A stretch of DNA of 64,000 nt from Bacillus sp. EB01 (GCF_000613125.1 NZ_HG964497.1:3893976-3957975), one strand, 5' to 3'; positions 55,539-64,000 are shown, numbered from the stretch's first letter. The notes: generated from the letters alone by a model not told the origin. Program-made: numbers and translations.

Positions 55539-55567
55539 ATTTTAACAGAGGCTTATCTAATAAACAA
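55539..55567 (-). promoter_or_regulatory. Sigma-A promoter for the purine-riboswitch transcript
   Basis: -35 TTGTTT (55562-55567), -10 TAAAAT (55539-55544), 17-bp spacer, about 22 nt in front of the aptamer. Confidence 0.65.
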
Positions 55568-55722
55568 CCTATCAATAAAAAGTAATAAAATACTGAATTC
55601 TTTAAACGTCTTTATGACATAAATCGTTAGATGCTAATATATATAACGAGTATTGGGCTGGATTGCCAAAAAAAGGATTCACGCACTTTTGCAGAAGCAA
55701 AAGTGTTAGGGGGAGGTGAACA

Positions 55723-55992
55723 ATGCAACAGGTTAAACTATTTCTGACGGGGTTTATTAGAGAACCATTATGGTTCAAGTTACTAATCATTACGTCGTTC
55801 CTTGCTACAATTATTTTAGGCAGTACAGTTTTTTCAAGCCAGCCTTATATGGAAAGTGGATCAAAATTGGCAGCAGCCATATTATTTTTTTCGTATGGAG
55901 TCAAAATAAGGAGAAGTCATGGCAAAGCGTTAATTCTCTTTGCATGTGCGTTTCTATCCCTTTTCCTTTCAATCCTTTCCATAGTAAGATAG
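55723..55992 (+). CDS. Small membrane protein, unknown
   Basis: 89 residues. Two membrane helices (LWFKLLIITSFLATIILG about 17-34; ALILFACAFLSLFLSILSI near the end) with GSKLAAAILFFSYG between. ATG behind AGGGGGAGGTGAAC. Family unknown. Confidence 0.6.
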   Translation: MQQVKLFLTGFIREPLWFKLLIITSFLATIILGSTVFSSQPYMESGSKLAAAILFFSYGVKIRRSHGKALILFACAFLSLFLSILSIVR

Positions 55993-56035
55993 GGGGATTT
56001 GAAACTATAGTCCAGCAGGGGGGACCATTTAAGAA

Positions 56036-56909
<874 letters not shown>

Positions 56910-57116
56910 TTATTTCCCTTCAATCCTTAATATTCATTCATAAGGATATCCCTTTTTCGTAAATAAATCCAATCTTTTAGCCGAACAGCTCAGGTTGACT
57001 TTCTCCTCAATTTTATACAGGTTTACCAGGATTGAAGGATTCATCTGGAAAAAGAAGAATAAGGCATCTACCTGAACGTATACATAGAATGAAGGAGTCA
57101 TAAGGAGGGGGTATTT

Positions 57117-57908
57117 TTGGCTAACCCAATAGTATCGAGATCATTAGATGAAATTCAATTCTGGTCGAGAATTATGAAGGAACATGCATTATTTTTAAGC
57201 CTGGGTTTCAATAAAGAACAGCCGCAGCTGATTGCTGAAGCCGAGCAGTTTATAAATCTTTTTGAACGGATAGAGGAAAAATTGGCACGGTTTACACCAA
57301 ATACAGAATTACAGCAAATTCAGGCTTTTAATATCGAGGTATATCAAGCAGCAGTCGCAATTTGGAGCTATAAAAGAAAGGTTCTAGGTTTAACACTAAG
57401 ATGTGAGATTCGATCAAATAATTATCCTTTATTGGTTGACCATGTCAGCAGGGAAGCCGCGTATTTTGCAAATCGCTTAAAAGATCTCAATGAGGGCAAA
57501 CTTGCCCCTGAACCTGACAGCATCATTAAGGAAAATCTTTTCTTTTTAAGAATAATGGCAGACCACGCCAAATTCATAGGACATCTTTTGGATCCTTCGG
57601 AAAGAAAGCTGGTTGACCAGGCAAGAGAATTCAGTCACGATTTTGATCAATTGGTATTTCAGGCTATTGATTTGGATTCAATGCGGCCTCAATCAGAAAC
57701 CGTCCCAATCCTGGACCAGTTCCTAGATCAAAATCGGGTTTCCGTTGCATCTTTAAGGGATTTTAAGAAAACAGCCCGGGATCTAATAGAGGCATGCCGG
57801 ATTAAAAGTAATATTCATCCACTACTTGCTGACCATACATTCAGAGAAGCTGCAAGGTTTATTGAAATCATTGATTTATTTGAGGCACATCTCGCTTCGC
57901 AAAGATAA
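57117..57908 (+). CDS. DUF2935 protein (two tandem modules)
   Basis: 263 residues in two halves of about 125: IQFWSRIMKEHALFLSLGF near residue 13 and NLFFLRIMADHAKFIGHLL near 141, each with the E/D-H-A-x-F metal-binding style of ferritin-like helical bundles, followed by LLVDHVSREAAYFANRLKDL and LLADHTFREAARFIEII. Typical DUF2935. Probably a metal-binding helical protein of the cytoplasm. TTG start behind AAGGAGGGGG. Confidence 0.88.
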   Translation: MANPIVSRSLDEIQFWSRIMKEHALFLSLGFNKEQPQLIAEAEQFINLFERIEEKLARFTPNTELQQIQAFNIEVYQAAVAIWSYKRKVLGLTLRCEIRSNNYPLLVDHVSREAAYFANRLKDLNEGKLAPEPDSIIKENLFFLRIMADHAKFIGHLLDPSERKLVDQAREFSHDFDQLVFQAIDLDSMRPQSETVPILDQFLDQNRVSVASLRDFKKTARDLIEACRIKSNIHPLLADHTFREAARFIEIIDLFEAHLASQR

Positions 57909-57915
57909 TAATAAC

Positions 57916-57949
57916 GGCGAATAGTCCGAACCGGATTATCGCCTTTTTT
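57916..57949 (+). terminator. Rho-independent terminator
   Basis: GGCGAATAGTCCG (57916-57928) with CGGATTATCGCC (57932-57943) then TTTTTT. Confidence 0.9.
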
Positions 57950-58027
57950 ATTTACAGATAATTAGGCTCAACAACCCAATTCCGCTGACATACTATACTT
58001 CGAATAGAGTATAGGCGAGGTGTGTAA

Positions 58028-58627
58028 ATGCAATTTTCAAACAATCAGGAACAGCCATTAAAGGCACAATTATCCACGCAGGCACCGACGTTCAAAGCAG
58101 ATGCTTATGATACCCTGGAAAAGACAATAAAACAGATAAGCTTGGACAACTATCGCGGAAGCTGGGTGATTTTGTTTTTCTACCCAAGCGACTTCACATT
58201 TGTCTGACCAACCGAGCTGGCAGCGGTCGCTGCCATTTATTCCGAGCTTAAGACCCTCAATACCAATGTTCTGGCAATCAGTACGGACAGTGTGTATTCG
58301 CATAAAGTGTTTGCCGAAACGTCACCTTCACTTTCAAAAGTGACCTACCCGCTTGTCAGCGACAGGACACATTCCATTAGTAAAGCGTACCAGGTACTAA
58401 ATGAAAAAACTGGAGCTGCTTATCGGGCAACAATTATTATTGATCCGGAAGGGAAAATAGTCGGAAGGTTTATCAACCCTTCTGAAGTGGGCCGTAATTC
58501 TTATGAAATTCTCAGGCTCATTTATGCATTACAATTCGCTAGGCAAACAGGCAAGGGAGTCCCAGCAAACTGGATGCCAGGAAATGCTGGAATTGATCGA
58601 GACCCAAAGAATATCGGAAAAATTTAA
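58028..58627 (+). CDS. Selenocysteine peroxiredoxin of AhpC type (in-frame TGA)
   Basis: 199 residues with the TGA at 58205-58207 read as residue 60. The frame is open on both sides: it begins MQFSNNQEQPLKAQLSTQAP and goes through FFYPSDFTFV-U-PTELAA, the exact AhpC/Prx1 active-site signature FTFVCPTEL with Sec for Cys. The second half (AISTDSVYSHKVF, ATIIIDPEGKIVGRF, PANWMPGNAGI) is a complete AhpC C-terminus. The resolving cysteine of typical AhpC (EVCPANW) is replaced by Val (GVPANW), and no other cysteine exists. ATG 58028 behind GAGGTG. Reads as a one-Sec peroxidase using an external thiol. Confidence 0.88.
58205..58234 (+). promoter_or_regulatory. Bacterial SECIS element
   Basis: TGA at 58205-58207, 11 nt, then a perfect 6-bp stem GGCAGC (58219-58224) with GCTGCC (58229-58234) and loop GGTC. 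The 11-nt spacing and GGTC loop are those of the Escherichia coli fdhF SECIS hairpin bound by SelB. It lies inside the coding sequence. Confidence 0.85.
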
Positions 58628-58644
58628 AGTAACTTTTTTCCAGC

Positions 58645-58678
58645 GGTGCATATTTCTGAAAGGAAAATGCACCTTTTC
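58645..58678 (+). terminator. Terminator of the AhpC-type gene
   Basis: GGTGCAT (58645-58651) with ATGCACC (58667-58673), then TTTTC. The surrounding block recurs at 60905-60960 (TTTTTCCAGCGGTG..CTGAAAGG..AATGCACC). The rest of 58679-59030 has no gene I can support. Confidence 0.75.
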
Positions 58679-59030
58679 TCAAATTTCATAGAATAAAAGC
58701 TGAAGAGAAGTATTCCTTACTAGTCATGAAAAAAATATAGCAGTAAAAGAATGTATTTTGTAGGAATATACCACCAATTTCATGGATAGTAGGGTTCCGT
58801 ATAGAAAACTCGACGTTCCGGTTCTCGAGGGCTCGGGGTTCTTCTAGAAAAACAGATTTACTCGGTGAAGGAAGGGTTAATCATTGAATGAAGTATTAAT
58901 GAAACTAATCAAGGTAATTGGTATACATCGCACATCCAGCGGTCCTCAAGTTGCTGGATGTTTATTTTTTCGTGGAATGATTAATGATATACTTGACCGA
59001 CATCTCTAAGATGGGAAAGGAGGAATGATC

Positions 59031-59222
59031 ATGAAGTATATCAAGTCTCAAATGAAACAGTTGATTAAAGATAATAAGGAATTGCAAACCCGATTAAAAG
59101 AGATGATGGAACAACATGAACTTGAGAAAAACTTTGCCATCAAGGCATTGTACCATTCAGAGGTTGCTGAAGGCGGAAAGTATCAACTAGCATACCAAGC
59201 ACTTGACTTGCCAAAAAGGTAG
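59031..59222 (+). CDS. Small coiled-coil protein
   Basis: 63 residues, a helical, charged protein: MKYIKSQMKQLIKDNKELQT, RLKEMMEQHELEKNFAIKAL, then GGKYQLAYQALDLPKR. ATG 59031 fits AAAGGAGG (59016-59023) with 7-nt spacing, better than ATG 59025. Unknown family. Confidence 0.6.
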   Translation: MKYIKSQMKQLIKDNKELQTRLKEMMEQHELEKNFAIKALYHSEVAEGGKYQLAYQALDLPKR

Positions 59223-59277
59223 GTCCTTTTTTAATCAATTTAACTGAGTCTATCGAGTGACGTAGAATAAACAACAG

Positions 59278-59345
59278 TTAGATCATATCCCCAATTTCCT
59301 TCAACCCGTTAAAACTCATGCTGTCTTTCCAATTATATTTAGTTC
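59278..59345 (-). pseudogene. Relic of a second methionine aminopeptidase 5' end
   Basis: On the minus strand the segment reads FNGLKEIG, closely matching the start of the map gene at 56163-56906 (DFNGLKEIG), including the DNA CCAATTTCCTTCAA.CCGTTAAAA. The frame then hits a stop at 59278. Only this N-terminal scrap remains. The rest of 59223-59710 holds no gene. Confidence 0.5.
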
Positions 59346-59710
59346 CCTCATTTTTTTGAATTCAATGATAAGAGACCCTTGAAACTAATTCCAATGAAGC
59401 TGAGTTTATAAGTTTTAACTGAAAAAACCTTGTAGAAGTGTATGACAAGTAGAGTGTATTAACCTCTTCAACAACTATATTTTTCATCCAAACTATTTAC
59501 TGAATATTAACAATTCTTTACTTTAACAAAAGTTATACCTGTACTAACATAGCAAGTGTAGGATAGTGATAACTAGCCGGAAAATGATAGAGACAACGGC
59601 TGTATATGTTGCTTTTTGATAAAAACCTAAATGGTTTCATGGTATTAGCATCTATTCATTCTCAATGACTAAGGATGTTAATATAAAAATTACATATAGG
59701 AGGAAAATCA

Positions 59711-60343
59711 ATGAAAAGTAAATGGCTCGTATCTTTTTTGTCGCTGGTTTTGTTTTTGGCATTTTTTCAATATGACGCGCCAACTGCATCTGCCTTACCA
59801 TCCGGAATCCCATCTAAAGCGACAGCCCAATCCCAGTTGAACTCACTGACTGTGAAGGCCCAAGACTCAATGACCGGCTACTCTAGGGACAAGTTCCCGC
59901 ACTGGATCAGCCAAGGCGGCGGCTGTGATACTCGCCAGGTAGTACTAAAGCGAGACGCAGATTACTATAGTGGGACTTGTCCTGTTACATCTGGCAAATG
60001 GTACAGCTACTACGATGGTGTCACGGTTTACTCACCTTCCGAAATTGACATTGATCACGTGGTGCCATTAGCAGAAGCATGGCGTTCCGGTGCTAGTGGA
60101 TGGACAACGACAAAACGCCAGAATTTCGCAAACGATCTTAGTGGCCCACAGCTTATTGCTGTGACCGCTAATGTGAACCGCTCTAAGGGTGACCAGGATC
60201 CATCGACATGGCAGCCGCCACGTTCTGGAGCTCGCTGTGCATATGCGAAAATGTGGATCAACACCAAGTACCGCTGGGGCCTCCACTTGCAGTCGTCAGA
60301 GAAGTCTGCACTGCAGAGCATGCTTAACTCCTGCTCCTACTAA
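59711..60343 (+). CDS. Secreted HNH (DUF1524-type) nuclease
   Basis: 210 residues. Sec signal peptide (WLVSFLSLVLFLAFFQYD, cleavage about ASA|LP). HNH-type catalytic block: EIDIDHVVPLAEAWRSGASG (about 115-134, DxDHxxPL) followed by ANVNRSKGDQDPSTW. Four cysteines (GGGCDTR, GTCP, RCAY, NSCSY) suggest disulfides outside the cell. Known relatives are common in Streptomyces and related soil bacteria. ATG behind AGGAGGAAAATCA. Codon usage and base composition are clearly GC-richer than neighbours. Degrades extracellular DNA, by inference. Confidence 0.88.
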   Translation: MKSKWLVSFLSLVLFLAFFQYDAPTASALPSGIPSKATAQSQLNSLTVKAQDSMTGYSRDKFPHWISQGGGCDTRQVVLKRDADYYSGTCPVTSGKWYSYYDGVTVYSPSEIDIDHVVPLAEAWRSGASGWTTTKRQNFANDLSGPQLIAVTANVNRSKGDQDPSTWQPPRSGARCAYAKMWINTKYRWGLHLQSSEKSALQSMLNSCSY

Positions 60344-60400
60344 ACTTGATCGTTTCGGAGGTATGAAATTAATAATTGAACTAAGATGGGAGTCAGTCTT

Positions 60401-60643
60401 ATGGAAATAAAGTCTTCAATCTTCACCGCAACTCACGGGGTAATGACCGCAGAAGTTGGTGTAATAAGCGGGGAGCTCGAACTTCGCACAACTTGTGATG
60501 ATAACGGAGCCCTAACGCTCGCAGTCACATATGTTGGCGCAGAAGAATGGTATACACTGCCTGGAGGAGATTACCATCTACACGACCCGCGTGACCACGA
60601 AATTGTCCATCGCATGCTCATAGCCGTACTAGAGCGCAATTGA
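60401..60643 (+). CDS. Hypothetical protein next to the nuclease
   Basis: 80 residues, no signal peptide: MEIKSSIFTATHGVMTAEVG, TLAVTYVGAEEWYTLPGG, DPRDHEIVHRMLIAVLERN. Higher GC, like the nuclease 57 nt upstream, so probably acquired together. Family unknown; it could be an accessory or inhibitor of the nuclease but nothing proves it. ATG 60401 behind TGGGAG; an earlier in-frame start at 60386 has no ribosome site. Confidence 0.6.
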   Translation: MEIKSSIFTATHGVMTAEVGVISGELELRTTCDDNGALTLAVTYVGAEEWYTLPGGDYHLHDPRDHEIVHRMLIAVLERN

Positions 60644-60718
60644 AATCATAATGAATAGAACAATTATCCAATAACGGTTTAGTTTTCGAGTACTATTACT
60701 TAATTAGCAAGCCAATTC

Positions 60719-60754
60719 GCAGTCCAATTCGAAATGATTGGACTGCTCCTTTTT
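60719..60754 (+). terminator. Rho-independent terminator
   Basis: GCAGTCCAAT (60719-60728) with ATTGGACTGC (60737-60746), then TCCTTTTTG. Confidence 0.9.
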
Positions 60755-60899
60755 GTTGAATTATTGGTGTTTTTAATCATATTGAAGGTGAATTATCCCC
60801 CAAATTAACAGCCTTTTAACTGGCTGGCAGAAGGAATGTTAGCGTGAGAATTCTTAAGGTAAATGTAATCCTAATTACGAACTCAAAATTCAAAAGGTG

Positions 60900-60975
60900 A
60901 ATTTAGCGACTTTTTCCAGCGGTGAGGATTCCTGAAAGGAGAATGCACCGTTTTTGTCGAAATCATATGGATAAG
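60900..60975 (+). repeat. Second copy of the GGTG..AATGCACC element
   Basis: ACTTTTTCCAGCGGTGAGGA, TTCCTGAAAGGAGAATGCAC, CGTTTTTGTCGAAATCATAT: the same block as behind the AhpC-type gene at 58632-58690, with weaker pairing. A short dispersed hairpin repeat. Confidence 0.55.
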
Positions 60976-60994
60976 TTGTACTTGAGGTGATGAA

Positions 60995-61138
60995 ATGCTT
61001 GAGAAATGGAGTCAGTTGAAAGCCATTAAAGGAATGAAATTGGAAATGATCTATGAGCAAGTTCTTCATGTATATCAGAATCGTGACCAACTAATTTTGC
61101 AGTACAAACACTTTAATCCATTTTCGTCCAAGCCATAA
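60995..61138 (+). CDS. Very small hypothetical protein
   Basis: 47 residues: MLEKWSQLKAIKGMKLEMIY, EQVLHVYQNRDQLILQYKHF, NPFSSKP. ATG 60995 follows TTGAGGTGATGAA, a good ribosome site. Protein-like composition; unknown family. Too short for certainty. Confidence 0.5.
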   Translation: MLEKWSQLKAIKGMKLEMIYEQVLHVYQNRDQLILQYKHFNPFSSKP

Positions 61139-61163
61139 CGATATTAATGCCGAAAGATATTGA

Positions 61164-61496
61164 TTGTTGGAGTGGGAAGAAACATTGGCTGGAGATGATG
61201 TGCTTATAGTTAAGTCTCAATCCACACCTGATCCATTTGAGTATGAATTATATGATCATCCATCACAAAAATATATGCTTGCTCCAACTTCCGGCTATCA
61301 CATTAGGGACAATTCGTTTATAAATGTTAAAGGGTATGGCATAAATGAGGAGCTTTTAACCTCTCTTGTAATCGAACTAGAACGGTCTTTTCTTCATATA
61401 GCAGCAACTCCAGCTATTATCGAACTAAGAATGACTGACTTTGAACCTGTGATACGTGAGCATGAAACGTTATTAATCACTTCATATCAATACTGA
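61164..61496 (+). CDS. Hypothetical protein
   Basis: 110 residues, acidic: LEWEETLAGDDVLIVKSQST, YELYDHPSQKYMLAPTSGYH, IRDNSFINVKGYGINEELLT. No signal peptide or helix. TTG start at 61164 with no clear ribosome site; the frame may begin elsewhere. Follows the small gene at 60995 by 25 nt. Confidence 0.5.
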   Translation: MLEWEETLAGDDVLIVKSQSTPDPFEYELYDHPSQKYMLAPTSGYHIRDNSFINVKGYGINEELLTSLVIELERSFLHIAATPAIIELRMTDFEPVIREHETLLITSYQY

Positions 61497-61537
61497 GAAA
61501 AATTTTTAAAAATTTCTGTCAAGGAGGATTTATTACT

Positions 61538-61996
61538 ATGAGGCTAGCTATCCAAGCCGGAATCGGATTAATCTTTCTTTTGTTTTCAACAATGGCCTCC
61601 TGGTATGAAGGTAGCGCACTTGTAGATTCCCCTTCAGAATGGAAGCACTCTACCCCTTTTACGCAAATTTTTAAAACTAGTTTTTCAGATGGAAAGGACA
61701 TTTCACAGCTTGACTACTTTGTTTACGCCGCAAAGTTCCAGCCAATCTTCCCGGTCATCATGATTGTATCTATTCTTTATTTATTTATTTTGGCAGGTTT
61801 ATATTTTTTAAAAAATAGGGGCAACTTGTTTTCACTCTATCTGTTCATTTTAGGCATTATTTGTGTTTTAGCAGGACTTCAGCTTGCAGGTTCCTCCACA
61901 CAGGGTGGACGGATATTATTTTATGTTTTTGCAGCATCTGGATTGGTCAATTTAGGTTTTTCATTTTTTAAAAGAATACATCAAAATCCTGTTTAA
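61538..61996 (+). CDS. YjdJ-like membrane protein (DUF4306 type)
   Basis: 152 residues with four membrane helices: AIQAGIGLIFLLFSTMASWY at the start, then an outside loop EGSALVDSPSEWKHSTPF, and helices FPVIMIVSILYLFILAGLYF, LFILGIICVLAGLQLAG and ILFYVFAASGLVNLGF. The ASWYEGSA loop is typical of the YjdJ group. ATG behind CAAGGAGG. Function unknown. Confidence 0.7.
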   Translation: MRLAIQAGIGLIFLLFSTMASWYEGSALVDSPSEWKHSTPFTQIFKTSFSDGKDISQLDYFVYAAKFQPIFPVIMIVSILYLFILAGLYFLKNRGNLFSLYLFILGIICVLAGLQLAGSSTQGGRILFYVFAASGLVNLGFSFFKRIHQNPV

Positions 61997-62035
61997 TTTA
62001 ATTCATAAAAAAAGTGGAAATCAGGAGAGATTTGT

Positions 62036-62596
62036 ATGAAATTTGTTCTAATGTTTGGACCCCAGGCGGTTGGCAAAATGACTGTCGGCCAGGAATTATC
62101 TAAAATAACTCAATTAAAGCTTTTTCATAATCATATGACCATTGATCTCGTCAGTCAGTTTTTCAACTACAGCACAAAGGAAGGAAAACGGCTGGTCAAT
62201 TTGTTTCGCCAGGAAATTTTTGAAGAAGCATCGAAAAGCGATATGTACGGAATGATTTTTACCTGTGTCTGGTTTTTTGATCTTCAAGCTGATTGGGAGT
62301 ATGTCAAACGGCTCACGGAATTGTTTGAGTCCAGAGGATCGACTGTCTACTATGTTGAGCTTGAAGCAGCCCTCGATGAAAGGCTTGAACGGAACAAGAC
62401 GCCGAACCGCCTGGAGCACAAACCGTTTAAACGGGATTTAGTCTGGTCTGAAAATGACTTGAGGAGGTCGATGGAAAAACACAGAATGAACTCCCTGGAA
62501 GGTGAAATTAAACATCCGAATTATCTCAGGATAAACAATACCAACCTGAATCCCGAGGAAGTCGCGAAGATGATAAAGGATAAGTTTCAGTTATAG
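62036..62596 (+). CDS. P-loop kinase-like protein
   Basis: 186 residues. Walker A GPQAVGKMTVG (8-18) at the very start, then FHNHMTIDLVSQFF. RNKTPNRLEHKPFKRD looks like a lid region. Belongs to the shikimate/adenylate-kinase-like P-loop group; many Bacillus paralogues are called AAA family ATPase. ATG behind AGGAGAG. Substrate unknown. Confidence 0.8.
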   Translation: MKFVLMFGPQAVGKMTVGQELSKITQLKLFHNHMTIDLVSQFFNYSTKEGKRLVNLFRQEIFEEASKSDMYGMIFTCVWFFDLQADWEYVKRLTELFESRGSTVYYVELEAALDERLERNKTPNRLEHKPFKRDLVWSENDLRRSMEKHRMNSLEGEIKHPNYLRINNTNLNPEEVAKMIKDKFQL

Positions 62597-62637
62597 CTAT
62601 TTGGGTCCGGCAAGGAAATTAACATAGGGAGTTCATA

Positions 62638-63351
62638 ATGACTAATATAAAGAAGGTTATTTTTGTTGCGATTATCGGTTTACTTATTACCGGTGGCTGG
62701 TTTGGATACCAAAAGCTGACGGACGATACATATGAAGGAATGTCTATTATCCCTGAAGAACACGTCGATATCCCTTTATTCCCCGGGTTGGAACCAACTA
62801 GGGATCAATATGAGGTAAAAGGAGATCACTGGAGAGAAATATATGACTTTTACTTGGAGGGGCTTCCTAAATTGGGATGGAAGAAACAAAACACCCAATC
62901 TGCCTTAGAGGATAACGACCGTAATAATGATTGGGGAGGGTTTATTTCAAGTTGGACAAAAGAAGGGTTTGATGGGGAATTAACTATCTTTGCTTCTTAT
63001 AATCAATTTGGTGAACAAACAGAGGTCCATTTCGACCAAACACCAATTTATCGGTCTTCCACCTGGATCCATGATGTTCCAGAAAGCATTTGTGTATATA
63101 AGGCTTCCACTTCGCAAGATTGTACCGTTATAAGGGATGAAAATAAGATAAATAAGATTACAGCCTTCATAAACGAAGCACTTGATTGGGAAGAAGAAGC
63201 AACACCGCGGGACAAAGAAAGAACAATTGTTTTTGGCGAATTTGACATAAAAATTCTATATGAAAAAGAAAAAGAAATATATTTTAAATCGGAGAAAGGG
63301 ACCAAGTTGATGAAACCGGAACCTGAATTCTTTGAGCTTATCGGGCTGTAG
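62638..63351 (+). CDS. Membrane-anchored hypothetical protein
   Basis: 237 residues. One N-terminal helix (VIFVAIIGLLITGGWFGYQK), the rest outside: IPLFPGLEPTRDQYEVKGDH, WREIYDFYLEGLPKLGWKKQ, ELTIFASYNQFGEQTEVHF, then a second beta domain from about 150. Family unknown. ATG preceded by TAGGGAG. It lies 41 nt after the P-loop gene, possibly cotranscribed. Confidence 0.65.
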   Translation: MTNIKKVIFVAIIGLLITGGWFGYQKLTDDTYEGMSIIPEEHVDIPLFPGLEPTRDQYEVKGDHWREIYDFYLEGLPKLGWKKQNTQSALEDNDRNNDWGGFISSWTKEGFDGELTIFASYNQFGEQTEVHFDQTPIYRSSTWIHDVPESICVYKASTSQDCTVIRDENKINKITAFINEALDWEEEATPRDKERTIVFGEFDIKILYEKEKEIYFKSEKGTKLMKPEPEFFELIGL

Positions 63352-63413
63352 AGAAATATTGTAAAAGTGCCAAAAGTGTGCAAGTTTCTTCTTAAGACCC
63401 TATAATAGTGTGA

Positions 63414-63443
63414 GTGGGATTGGCAAATGCCGTCCCACTTTTT
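63414..63443 (+). terminator. Rho-independent terminator
   Basis: GTGGGA (63414-63419) with TCCCAC (63433-63438), extended inside by GGC/GCC, then TTTTT. Confidence 0.9.
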
Positions 63444-63570
63444 AATATAGGCGCTGGTATAGTTTCTCAATGTTTTTCTAAGAAATGGGATAAGATAACG
63501 GTATCCAGACCTAAAAATATTGAAAATGTTGCAGCTTGACCGCTTCAACAATCAGCGAAAAAGTAAGGAG

Positions 63571-64000
63571 ATGTTTAAAATTAGTAAATTTACAGGTTTT
63601 GTCGGGACGTATACAAATGGTGATAGTAAGGGGATTTATTCATTTGTGCTAGATACGGATTCCGGAAGCATTACGGATGTAAAAGTCGCAGCCGAAATAG
63701 GTAATCCAACTTATTTAACACTAAGCCAAGATCGGCAATATCTTTATTCTGTTGTAAAAGATGGAGACAATGGTGGGGTAGCTGCGTTCTCAGTTATATC
63801 AGGGGAACTTCAATTTATTAATTCGGAAGTTTCAGCAGGATCGCCGCCTTGCCATGTTAGCATTGATGATGAACAGCGTTTTGTCTTCAGCACAAATTAC
63901 CATAAGGGGACAGTTGATTCATACTTAATTCAGGAAGGTACTGTTAGCAAGCCGGTTGCAATCATTCAGCATAAAGGATCCGGACCTGATCCAAGACAAG
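63571..64000 (+). CDS. Lactonase / 6-phosphogluconolactonase family (partial, runs off the end)
   Basis: At least 143 residues of a seven-bladed beta-propeller lactonase: FVGTYTNGDSKGIYSFVLDT, GNPTYLTLSQDRQYLYSVVK, GSPPCHVSIDDEQRFVFSTN. Equivalent to B. subtilis Pgl (YkgB), which hydrolyses 6-phosphogluconolactone. The ATG at 63571 touches AAGGAG with no spacing; ATT at 63580 has proper spacing and fits the family's N-terminus better, so the true start is unsettled. The C-terminal half lies beyond the window. Confidence 0.85.
   Translation, partial: MFKISKFTGFVGTYTNGDSKGIYSFVLDTDSGSITDVKVAAEIGNPTYLTLSQDRQYLYSVVKDGDNGGVAAFSVISGELQFINSEVSAGSPPCHVSIDDEQRFVFSTNYHKGTVDSYLIQEGTVSKPVAIIQHKGSGPDPRQ

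Noticed and set aside
58292..58627. Separate 111-codon gene
   Set aside because: It is the continuation of the AhpC-type frame after the TGA at 58205, in the same register and with no ribosome site of its own.
58903..59009. 36-codon frame with a hairpin inside (ACATCCAGC..GCTGGATGT)
   Set aside because: No ribosome site; the hairpin with a T-rich tail suggests a terminator-like element rather than a gene.

Overview
The window is a chromosomal segment of a low-GC, spore-forming Firmicute of the family Bacillaceae (Bacillus, Neobacillus or Mesobacillus-like). The signs are strong AGGAGG ribosome sites with many TTG/GTG starts, the alr/ald/adeR alanine block, a ykkCD (gdnCD) pair behind a guanidine-I riboswitch, CgeB/SpoVB/SleB-type spore genes, DUF2187 and DUF6366 proteins, and two Bacillaceae intergenic repeats. 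No rRNA, tRNA, CRISPR array, IS transposase or prophage was seen.

Layout. 0-3.1 kb: a vitamin B12-binding-type protein without a signal peptide, a small membrane protein and an acyl-CoA ligase. 3.6-9.4 kb: alanine metabolism (alanine racemase, alanine dehydrogenase, its PucR-type activator AdeR, an amino acid permease) with two catabolite-repression (cre)-like sites. 10.1-20.6 kb: ten collinear catabolic genes: aminotransferase, aldehyde dehydrogenase, 3-hydroxyacyl-CoA dehydrogenase, CoA-transferase A and B, enoyl-CoA hydratase, acyl-CoA dehydrogenase, thiolase, 2-hydroxyacid dehydrogenase, tartrate/D-malate-type dehydrogenase. Together they could take an amino acid through a semialdehyde to a carboxylate, activate it as a CoA ester and beta-oxidise it. 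20.9-32.8 kb: accessory genes, including a 1283-residue secreted three-module/propeller protein, a CgeB-LysM spore protein, a predicted HExxH protein, a MOSC protein and a SurA_N lipoprotein. 33.2-38.6 kb: CdaR-type regulator facing a Rieske oxygenase, amino acid/amine permease and flavin amine oxidase, a likely amine-utilisation unit. 39-43.4 kb: ECF sigma factor with a large membrane anti-sigma-like partner, a free-standing sigma-I C-terminal-like protein, and a SleB-type hydrolase.

43.5-49 kb: guanidine exporter genes under a riboswitch, a rifamycin ADP-ribosyltransferase, an amidohydrolase and a SpoVB-like flippase. 49-59 kb holds the most striking signal: two separate peroxiredoxin genes (49096-49563 and 58028-58627), each with an in-frame TGA exactly at the peroxidatic cysteine codon and a small stem-loop 11-13 nt downstream, as expected for bacterial selenocysteine insertion. 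Between them lies a decayed stretch (50.8-54 kb) of broken genes, then a guanine-class purine riboswitch driving a NupC transporter and a type I methionine aminopeptidase. 59.7-60.6 kb carries a secreted HNH nuclease and a small partner gene of visibly higher GC, probably acquired. The window ends inside a lactonase gene.

All calls come from reading the sequence and from remembered family features; no database search was run.
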